The notes below the pieces were generated by a model. The model searched no databases, was not told the DNA's origin, and saw only the letters and a program-made list of their open reading frames with translations. A program made the position numbers and the translations under genes. A stretch of 64,000 nt of DNA from Laccaria trichodermophora. Lineage: Eukaryota > Basidiomycota > Agaricomycetes > Agaricales > Hydnangiaceae. Of this stretch, positions 55,641 through 64,000 are shown piece after piece. The stretch's first letter is position 1. Each line of letters starts with the position of its first letter. The stretch lies in the NCBI GenBank assembly GCA_018417955.1, contig JACTVC010000004.1:186001-250000 (forward strand). The letters are read 5' to 3'.

Positions 55641-57553
55641 ATGGAGTCACTATCTATTGCGTACGTGTGTCGTATATGAACTACTGGCCCGTTGGCTAAA
55701 ATCTCTTCCAGGATGATTTCGGACTTCTTCCACCCAGCGGTGGGGGGAGTCGAAAACCATATCTACATGCTCAGTGCAAATTTAATTCGTAAAGGCCACA
55801 AGGTATGTTCAATTTTTTTCGTGCGCTATCGAACTCATAATACGCTGTTAGGTAATAGTAATAACCCACAGCCACCCCCAAGGACGCGTTGGCATCCGCT
55901 GGCTCCTCCCCTGCCTCAAAGTCTACTACATCCCTTTTCTCCCTATTGCCTCCTCGGCAACGCTTCCAAACTTCTTTACCTCCCTTCCTTATTTGCGCAC
56001 AATTCTTCTTCGGGAGCATATCCATCTCATCCACGCGCACGCAAGTTTGTCGTCTATAGGCCATGAAGGGATCCTGCACTCCCATTTGATGGGTATCCGG
56101 ACAGTGTTCACAGACCACAGCTTGTTCGGCTTCGACGACGCAGCAAGTATATTGACAAATAAGCTTATGGTGGGCACGTTGAAGAATGTAGACGCCGTGA
56201 TCTGCGTTTCTCATACCGGGTGCGTCTTTTGTTCAATTTCACGATTACACATTGGCTGACGGGCTCGAAGACGAGAAAACACGGTCCTTCGCGGTCAACT
56301 ATTTGACAGGGACTCGGAAGACCCATCAAAGCTCGTCGTGAGGTCGAACATCTACGTCATTCCCAATGCCATCGTCTCAGAACACTTCAAACCCTGCCCC
56401 CAACCACCTTCGGATACCAGTCCGTCTTTACTCCATCAATCTCACCCCAACACTTGCTGACCTAGCTTGACAACAGTAACCATCGTTTTTCTTTCTCGTC
56501 TCGCGTACCGCAAAGGTATTGACCTCCTCGTCGCCACCGCACCCCGGATCTGCGCTTTATTCCCGAACGTGAATTTTGTTGTTGGTAGGTAACCTGCCGC
56601 ACATACCCCGAAGCTTCAATATAATGACGTTAAATAGGCGGAGACGGCCCCAAACTAATCGACCTCCTCCAAATGCGCGAAAAACACCTCCTTCAAGACC
56701 GTATAGAGCTTCTCGGTCCAATTCGTCCAGGCGACGTCCTTTCCGTGAGCCGGCCTCTCCCTTCTTTGCAATCGCCCAATTACATTTCGCAAGGTTTTAT
56801 CACGCGGCTCGATATTTATGAATACCTCTTTAACTGAATCATTCGGAATCGCCATCTTGGAAGCAGCATGTGCGGGGCTTTATGTTGTTTCTACCCGTGT
56901 GGGCGGCGTGCCAGAGATATTGCCAGAGGACATGATCAGTTTCGCGGAGCCAGAGGAAGATGGTTCGTCTTTCTTTCTGCTACCTAACATCTACTTCACG
57001 AGCTAGCATGATCAATATCTGATATTCACTACTTAGACGTTGTCCGCGCCATCTCGGAAGCCATATCCATCGTCAGTCAAGGGAAACATGACCCCATCCA
57101 AGCCCATGAGCAGATGAAGACATTCTACGACTGGGACCAGGTCACGGCACGCACGGAGGTCGTATATCGCACCGTCATGCGATCCAGGCAAATAGAGCTT
57201 TGGGAGAGAATGCAGAGGTGGGTTGATCGACTTATTTCCGTCGACGATGGATTCTAACCCAAACAACAGCACGATGGCGCTAGGCCCATTCGCAGGACCG
57301 ATTTACACGATCATCCTCATCGTGGATTGCATTTTCTTCTTGTTCCTTGAGTGGTGGTTCCCCAGGGAAGATCTGGATTTCGTGCATGATCATTGGGATC
57401 CGAAGATATTCGCAGAGGTGGGTCTTCTGTTTTCTCGTTCAAAATTTACGAACGACTTGACTTGCTTTTGCGTAGCTCGTAGAAGAGGAGGAGATGAGGA
57501 AGGGGAAGGGAGAGGAGGGTCAGGTACAGGGAGGAAATGGATCGTGTGAATGA
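55641..57553 (+). CDS. gpi3: GPI3/PIG-A, catalytic subunit of the GPI-GlcNAc transferase
   Basis: Catalyses the first step of GPI-anchor synthesis, UDP-GlcNAc to phosphatidylinositol, on the cytosolic ER face. Ten exons: 55641-55660, 55712-55802, 55852-56219, 56271-56419, 56477-56584, 56638-56744, 56794-56962, 57037-57217, 57270-57417, 57476-57553, 472 aa. Start [19 protein letters not shown] (20-nt first exon), [40 protein letters not shown], the GT4 fold with [14 protein letters not shown] and [11 protein letters not shown], and the nucleotide-sugar motif [15 protein letters not shown] with [13 protein letters not shown]. One membrane segment ([15 protein letters not shown]) sits near the C terminus. 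Length fits the family (~480). Confidence 0.95.
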
Positions 57554-57694
57554 AGTCCAAGCGACGAAGATACCCAGTATGACGATATACCCTACATGTT
57601 ACAGCCACGAGAATCCGACTTAGAGACTTCGCTGTTCCGTTGGCCTCAGGCTTTCACCGAGCAAGTACCGAAGACACGCGAACAAATGTAAAGG

Positions 57695-57709
57695 AAAAAA
57701 AAAAAAAAA
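57695..57709 (-). terminator. RNA polymerase III terminator of tRNA-Val
   Basis: Fifteen A residues on the plus strand form a T15 run two bases beyond the tRNA 3' end on the minus strand. Confidence 0.85.
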
Positions 57710-57711
57710 GA

Positions 57712-57789
57712 TGGTTCAATCCAGGATCGAACTGGAGACCTTCTGTGTGCAATGTAAGACAGAAATCATAACCACTAGACCATTGAACC
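57712..57789 (-). tRNA. tRNA-Val(UAC) with a 5-nt intron
   Basis: Minus strand: acceptor GGTTCAA pairs with TTGAACC, discriminator A. D-arm TGGTCTAGTGGTTATGATT, anticodon stem TCTGT/ACAGA, T-arm CCAGTTCGATCCTGG. The anticodon loop is 12 nt, CTTACATTGCAC. Placing the canonical intron after position 37 leaves U33 followed by UAC, i.e. valine, with TTGCA as intron. The body resembles fungal tRNA-Val(UAC). Other anticodon readings break U33. Confidence 0.8.
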
Positions 57790-57849
57790 CTTCTTCTGCA
57801 GGTCATCCAGCATAATGCAGTGATGCTAGTGCATATGCCCAAAGTTTGT

Positions 57850-60800
57850 GCTGACCCTTAAATCTGTGTTGTGTGATGCCCCGGATGCGTCTGATGGAGT
57901 TCACACCAAGTTCACACATCCTTCAAACAATAAGTACGAAACCTCCTCAAAAGTTTTAGTGATGCAGGGCTACCTGATTTTTCCAAGGCTTTATGTAAAA
58001 CCACTCTAAAAATTTGCTAAAAATAGAACCTATCAGAATTGGCAGACTTGACACAAACTACAAGTGCGTCCTACGCACTTATCCTAAGAAATCATGGAGC
58101 ACCTCTCCACAGACGATTTTCTAGAGCGCAAAACAATACGGAAAAGGTCTCAAGGTCCTCGCGTTACGCTTCAACGCGATAACGTATTGTTTATTTTCCA
58201 CGACGTCGATAAACAGGCGACAAACTTTCTTATCTTCCTGCGACTTTTTGAACCACGACTTACGGAACAGCTTGCTGAAAGATCCGCCTATCGAACGTGG
58301 TCCCCCTTTCTTCAACTCGAAAGATACTTTAAATGCCTCTTTTTTTTATTATGGACAACGTAACTTTTGCACTATTCCAGGCAACAAAACTCATATCCAA
58401 CTCATATCTGCCAAGGAAGACGATTCGAATTGCTCGACATCCCTCAATCTTTCACATATCAGGTCGAATCGCTGGCATGGAGGGTTCTTCTTGGGCTCCG
58501 CAGTTTAATTACCGCTGGCAACGCAGGCTGCACACGTGCATGCTCCAACATCTTCCAGCTGGGCGGGAGATAAGCACCCAGCCTTGGAATGGACCGACCC
58601 ATTGATAATCAAAGTGGAAATTATTTCTGGACCTCTTCTCCGGCGATAAGCATTTCAGGGACTTTACGACAACAAGGTATGGCATTGTCTCCAATGAGAA
58701 CAAGTGGAAAATGATGATTGACTTTACAAGATTCCCTGTTATCGGGAAAACGAGTTCGATCAACAATTGACGTGCTGTAGGCCTCTGCCACTTGTTTCGC
58801 CGAATTTTACCGAGGCCTAAATGGGTTTCAAATAACCACCACTGCCCTTTTCAACGTGTTCAATTATTTCTTGACTGAACCTACGGCCCAAAAATAATGC
58901 TACGTTGTCGCTGTTTACTACTTCCGTTCGTGAACTGTTTGAAACAATCAGAGCTCTTTTTAGGCTAGCCGTGACCCTATATCCGTCGGATTTCCTGCAC
59001 AAAGGGAACGAAAGACATAGAGGACTCTTCGTGGTTGTATGGTCTACTCCCCAGAAGAGGCTATATTCCTGTTCAAGGCCAGGTTGGTCAATTGCTGTAT
59101 GTAAGATCATCATTGCGTCGGGCAATCCTTATTCCGAGTACGCAAGTTTTACTCAAATATCCTCTCTGCTCAAGATACCGTTCAGAAGGCGACAAAATCT
59201 CATCAAAAGGCTAGTTCCCTTTTGGCTTCTTCCTATCAAGACTATGAATACGCGATCTATCGGCAGTTTACCCTACTTCTCCATTAAATTTCAAAGCTCC
59301 AGTCAAACAAAATAAAACGGAAGTTTCCGACCCAGACAGGAAGTTCGGGCCACTGGCACTGCCAGCTAGCGCTCTTCCTTCCCGTGGTCAGGTTCAACAT
59401 TCAAGGATAACGGCCCATTTAATCCAACACTTATCAAAGATAACATGAGATAACGGATTGAGTTGTTCGGGTAATGGGAACCACAGTCCCTAGCATGGCG
59501 CTTACAGTGGGGCAATGCTGAACGCCGACGTCCTGGACATCATCAAGGGTCAATCCGCCACAGTTTGACCAGTTCTCAATTGTTTCAGACGAATTAGAGA
59601 ACGTGGTTTGCGTCTTACAAAGAAGCCAGTTGTATTTTTTTTAGGTGAGTCCTAATTATAAAATTGCCTGGAGATGCTAACTTGGCATTTGCATTGATGA
59701 GCGCAAAATGACGCGGTCATAAATTGTTGAGTGAATCGTTTAAGGTAGGTGTTTGCGGCTATTGTGAATGATCCGATTACAAACAGGACGAACAACCCGT
59801 ATAATTTTTGAAATCCTTCTCCCGCTCCAGGATAAATTTACTATAGATGACGCCGAGCTGGACTTTTGCCATGGACCTGGGTCTCCCCCTGCTTTCGCAG
59901 GGCCATTTTGGGGTCTCAAAAACAATGACTTGGATGTGTCGCGCAGTAAGGGTCAGCTTTTGTATGTTTCGAACTGCGCTGTCACTTCCTCCATGAGACC
60001 GAATCCCTCAAAGCATCCACAACCTCGGTACCTCTTCAAAGAGAAGATTGCGACTTTCGCCAATTTCAGATGGGGGTCACGAGGCTTGGGGCAAAGGTAC
60101 GTACGCTTCCGCGTCCCAGCCTCGCGCAGTCGTCATTGATCTCCAAATGGAGACCTCCGAATTCATTTCAGGACGGACCGCCCCAGAAACTTGTGGTCAA
60201 CGGCGTATTTAGCCAGCGAATGGCCTGTCTAAAACCTCGCTTCAGGCCAAATCGAGGTGGTTCGAACGGGCCTGCGCACATTTGCCCTGCCTTTGGAGCC
60301 GCAGATCACCCACGTTCTCTGTCCCATTTGCCTGAGGCTTCAGAGTGTCTGTGTCATCGATTGGATATCGGGATGAGAATGATATTTCGGGGATCGGTGT
60401 AATGCTATACCATGTGAGTGATGTTACAGGAGAGTTGTTCACTGACGTGGCCCGCAGCCAGCCTTCCATGAAGGTCATCGTTACAGCGAGCCCTACACTT
60501 CGATGCATGACTCCCTTGAGCGCCTTCTATGAGTGGACTGTACGAAATGGGTGGTCAGGCGGTCATCTCGTAAAATTTGACGCTACATCTTGTCCTTGAT
60601 ACACGCCAAATTGTGACAAGGGTTGTTCTGAGAGGGAGACTCAGAAACGGATTTCAAACCCAAACTTGCCTTCAAATACATTCAAGACCACTTGTGGTTG
60701 AGTGGTGTGCTAGTGATACATTTTTTGTGCTACGTGAGTAGCTTTTGTCTCCCTTCCCCAAAAAGTTTTTTGGACCGTCGGCCTACCATCACTTGACCCT

Positions 60801-60962
60801 CGAACGACTTCTCACGTTGCCTGTATCCTTTGGCCAGATTTTACATTCCGTACTTCCTCTTCACTGCCAGCCATGCTGGTGCCACGCTTGCATTACGTGT
60901 TACAAACTGGCTCATGTCTTGCTCAGGTATTCGGTTGATATCCACTCGATTCCAATATTTGG
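57850..60962. other. 3.1-kb gene-poor interval
   Basis: Several open frames of 60-136 codons lie here (for example 58094-58363, 58905-59315 and 59768-60139), but none has a domain I know and they do not splice into a consistent model. Old pseudogene or transposon debris is possible. No terminal repeats or RNA genes were recognised. Confidence 0.4.
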
Positions 60963-61660
60963 TCAGCACGTAGGAGATGTCTTGAGCATCCCGATCTGAA
61001 CCACGGCTGAAGGCCACATCAATTCAAAGGCTGGCAATGCTCTGAGCACGGATTCAGCGTACATGATCCAATTTTTCAGTTTTGCTCGGATAAACTCCGA
61101 GATCGTCACGAAAGGAATTCCTTGCATTTTCATCACAGTCGTGCTATCCAGAATTCGTGGGCCAGTTTCTCCAGCAGGCAAGATCTCTATCTATAAATTT
61201 GAATTTCTGGTCAGTCACTGATATACAAGGGAATGAACAATTCGCCGTACTTACGTCGATCGCCGGAATCAGTCGCCGATAACTGATGTGAAGTCTATGT
61301 GGTGCAAGTGATCAGGGTTGGCTGCTAAACGCTAATTGCGAGATAGAAACGGTAGCTTGCCGATTTGTCCAAGGCGAGTGGGTTGCTAAAAAAATTTCGT
61401 TGCCCGCGATCGCATCACGAACTCGACGAAAGGGATGGGCTTGGCTTTGACCACCTTCGACAAGACAGAAGATCTCCTGAAGTACGAAACTCAAATTGAC
61501 AAAAACTGCGTTAGGCGAGAATGATACTTGCGTCACTGAGCGGAGCGTTGGCTAGAACCGCGGTCAGTACACTTCCATGAAAAGCATGTGGAATTCCAGC
61601 GTCGCGGAGAATGGTAGAGAGGGCTGCGGCAGCCTCCAAAAGCCTACGAGTTTCAGACAT
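60963..61660 (-). CDS. Small nucleotidyltransferase-like protein
   Basis: Exons 61660-61532, 61476-61361, 61294-61255, 61190-60963, 170 aa. It starts METRRLLEAAAALSTIL-like helix after MS, then RDAGIPHAFHGSVLTAVL, EIFCLVEGG, ISYRRLIPAIDIEILPAG, GPRILDSTTV, GIPFVTISEFIRAKLKNW. This order (helix, G-S-x(2,3), beta strands, late Asp in IDIEIL and a Lys-rich helix) matches agaric proteins with a minimal nucleotidyltransferase fold. The usual D-x-D after the first Gly-Ser is not obvious, so activity is doubtful. Introns 1 (61477-61531) and 2 (61295-61360) both need GC donors; no GT donor gives an open frame there. Confidence 0.6.
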
Positions 61661-62348
61661 GGGTTTGCAGGTGAGGAGGGAGAGGAGGGGGAGGAAGGTG
61701 GCTAATACTGGTCATGTTATAAGTAGGAATTGATATAGCATTGAAGTTATCGACCGAAGCCCGGTAATCCCTGAATATGTAACGAACCTGCGTGAAAGGT
61801 TCCAGCCTCCTGAAAAGGATGGAATCAGAGATGCCTGATCTTGCTGAGCGCGGATATGTCCGATCCCAGCACGTTGTGGAAACGTTTTGAGCGTCGAATC
61901 CGGTAATTTGTTCCCTGTCCTTTTCCGTCTCTGGAGTCAGAAAGTCAATCTCAAAAGGCAAGTTTGAGTCAACATGACTTCAGGAAAGTAAAATGGCCTG
62001 TTCCAAAAATTATTTCCAGAGAGGAGAGGTGAGAGCTCAAGGATTGAATGAATGCCTCTATACTCCAATTCGAAGCTAGATAGGAGGAACTTGGAGAGAG
62101 AATAAATCAGTACCACATCTCACAAGGAGATCTGGCATCCTCAATCGATATCGTTCCGTGTGGGGGCAATCGGAATCGGTTTGTGGGGTCGCGAGCTCGG
62201 ATGCATGTGGCGCCGAAATTGTGGTGTAACAGGTGTTACATAATAGATACGTGACAGCTTGTCACATGGTCCTCGTGACTTTGAAATTCTTCCTTCGACA
62301 ACACCCAAGCCTGACGAAACTTGAGGGTTCCTTTCTGGCACATTGCGC
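61661..62348. promoter_or_regulatory. Divergent promoter region between the nucleotidyltransferase-like gene and MRS2
   Basis: About 690 bp between divergent starts. An open frame at 61653-61961 on the minus strand has no conserved features. No other gene was seen. Confidence 0.4.
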
Positions 62349-64000
62349 ATGCATAGAGCTTGCTGGAAACACTTCGCAAGTCATGTAAGGCCAGACCCTT
62401 GCTCCCAGGCCAAGAAAATTGTCACAAATCAAGCTCATCTTGGTGTCGGCGGTGCAACCAAGCGCTGGATCTATACCTCCAATGTTCGACCACAGTACAC
62501 CCCTCTACTTCCGTTTGGCGTGTCGAAACACTCGGGGAGGGGAGTTCGTCCATCCATCTACGCCAATAACCGACGAATATTCTGGCCTTCAAAATCTGCC
62601 GCTGAATTCGATGATCTACCCGACAATCAAGAAGACGCGGCAAGGGCTACTATTCTCGACAAAGTGATGAAGGGACGACAGCCAACTGATCTTATGTTGC
62701 GTTGTAAGTCCGCTCCGTAGTTGTGAACGACATTTATTGAAGTTCATTTCGTTAGGTACGGTGCTGGACTCTGAAGGTATTCGAATCGATGAACAGCAGA
62801 CCACTTCATTCAGTTTGACGTAATTACGCACAGGCAACGTGAAAACAATTTCCGGTCAATTCAAGAAGTCCGAACTCTGCACAGAGCATCGGTTGAACGT
62901 GTGTTATGTCTTCAATTGATGAACATACCAGCTAACGCATGCACCTTCTGTGACAGGCCCGTGACTTGCGTAAAATCGATTCGAGGGTCCCCAACCTTGT
63001 TCCCACAATCCTTGTAAGGAAGGAAGCCATTCTGGCATGTATTGCTGTTTCCTTTCATGTTACTCGATTCTGAGTACATTCTAGGTTAATATTCTTCACA
63101 TTCGAGCTCTGGTCAAGGCGGATGCTGTTGTTCTATTTGACACATACGGCAGCGCTGACTCAAGACTCCATTCTGTATTTTTATACCACCTAGAAGTGAG
63201 TAAATAACTCATCATGGCTTGGGCCGCACTCACCCCGTCGTCAGCATAATCTCAAAGGTACTGGATCACCTTATGAATTTCGGTATTCGACCTTTTGCAC
63301 TCTACAAGTCAGACAGACGCTCATTCACCTGCTGTTTTTAGAGCTATAGAATCGATTCTACTTTCGGTACTCAGCGCTTTAGAAGCTGAGATGGTTTTTA
63401 TTAGAAACCTCGTTGGTGGCCTTCTCGCAGAAATGGAAGATAACATCGACCACGATCGTTTCAAACGTCTTCTCCACTACTCTAGAAGATTAGCAAGTTT
63501 CAAAAACAGAGCCAAATTGGTACTATTCAGTTCCTCTGCCCTCCTTATCTGCATTCTCACGCACATCCGCAACCAGGTCGAGGAAGCTTTAGATGAAGTC
63601 CTCGCTCAAGGTAATGGACGCTCCACTCATAAGCAAAGACGGCATTAACGCTTGATCTTAACTCTAGATGAGGACATGAATGCGATGTATCTGAGTGATA
63701 AAAAGAACAACGTCAATCGTGAGCTTCACGATCACGAGGACCTTGAGGTTCTCCTGGAATCCTTCTCAAAACAAGTGGAAGAAATTGTAAATGAGGCCGA
63801 AAGTATCGAAGTTGGTGACCACTGTAGCCCATGTTACCGATGCTCACATTCCTCGGGTTAGAGTAATGTCCAGTCGACTCAAGAAATTGTCGAGCTCATA
63901 CTCGATGCCAATCGTAATGCTTTGCTCGCCCTCGATCTTAAGGTGGGTATCGTAGTGAGATCCTTCGTCACTCTACAACTAAAACTTCCAAGGTTTCAAT
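62349..64000 (+). CDS. mrs2: MRS2-type mitochondrial magnesium channel, 3' end outside the window
   Basis: CorA-superfamily Mg2+ channel of the inner mitochondrial membrane. Exons 62349-62703, 62756-62776 (21 nt), 62834-62898, 62957-63034, 63085-63195, 63245-63282, 63342-63519, 63577-63610, 63668-63810, 63862-63942, 63993 onward. The N terminus MHRACWKHFASHVRP is Arg/Lys/His-rich, consistent with a targeting peptide. Conserved blocks: ARDLRKIDSRVPNLVPTI, LVRKEAIL, ADAVVLFDTYGSADSRL, LSALEAEMVFIRNL, RRLASFKNRAKL, STQEIVELILDANRN. The GMN selectivity motif and two membrane helices lie beyond base 64000. The intron 63035-63084 uses a GC donor (CTG before GCATGT). Confidence 0.93.

Noticed and set aside
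57849..60600. Joining the frames at 58094, 58333, 59768 and 60070 into one gene
   Set aside because: Splice phases do not connect and no recognisable domain emerges from any combination tried.
61653..61961. 102-codon minus-strand frame upstream of the nucleotidyltransferase-like gene
   Set aside because: No domain, no homology to family N termini, and it overlaps the 5' end in another frame.

Overview
This window is nuclear DNA of a filamentous basidiomycete, most likely an Agaricomycete. Genes are split by many short introns of about 50-65 bp. The families are typical of agarics: NACHT-WD40 proteins, TPR-CHAT proteins, a tyrosine-type bHLH SREBP, BUR1-type kinase and a CBM19-like secreted protein. 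Gene models here were built by hand: splice sites were chosen so that reading phase stays intact and the conserved domain is restored. No alignment or search was run.

Layout. 0-13.5 kb: AP-1 mu subunit (cut by the window start), a PARP-type zinc-finger protein, two tandem copies of an uncharacterised family that looks like a PD-(D/E)XK (Uma2-like) nuclease, a secreted CBM19-like protein, ribosomal protein S26 and a SUZ12-like VEFS-box protein. 13.5-20 kb: a gene-free, AT-rich island containing a Tc1/mariner-type MITE and short dispersed repeats. About 5.8 kb of it has no CpG dinucleotide at all. 20-24.3 kb: a NACHT NLR with 16 WD40 repeats, whose WD40 half lies in the CpG-poor zone. 25-32 kb: a Dabb protein, an MTH1-type Nudix hydrolase and a BUR1/CDK9 kinase.

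32-53.4 kb is an old tandem segmental duplication of a four-gene unit: SREBP, Uma2-like gene, aquaglyceroporin, TPR-CHAT. Its resolution is complementary. The left unit keeps an intact SREBP and an intact, shortened CHAT gene but has wrecked the aquaporin and the Uma2-like gene. The right unit keeps the aquaporin and the Uma2-like gene, but its SREBP is a pseudogene and its longer CHAT gene carries a frameshift. The right SREBP pseudogene is split by a roughly 2.5 kb insertion that carries a caspase-like gene (catalytic Cys replaced by Ser), a broken cycloisomerase-type pseudogene and a small calcineurin-A exon fragment.

53.4-64 kb: a Fic-domain protein with an altered catalytic loop (GNER instead of GNGR), divergent from GPI3/PIG-A; a tRNA-Val(UAC) with a tiny intron; a gene-poor stretch; a small nucleotidyltransferase-like protein; and the 5' part of the mitochondrial magnesium channel MRS2 (cut by the window end).

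The housekeeping genes share no obvious pathway. The accessory genes lean toward self/non-self recognition and regulated proteolysis (NLR, two CHAT proteins, a caspase-like pseudoenzyme, Fic). They sit in the parts of the window showing duplication, insertion and CpG loss.
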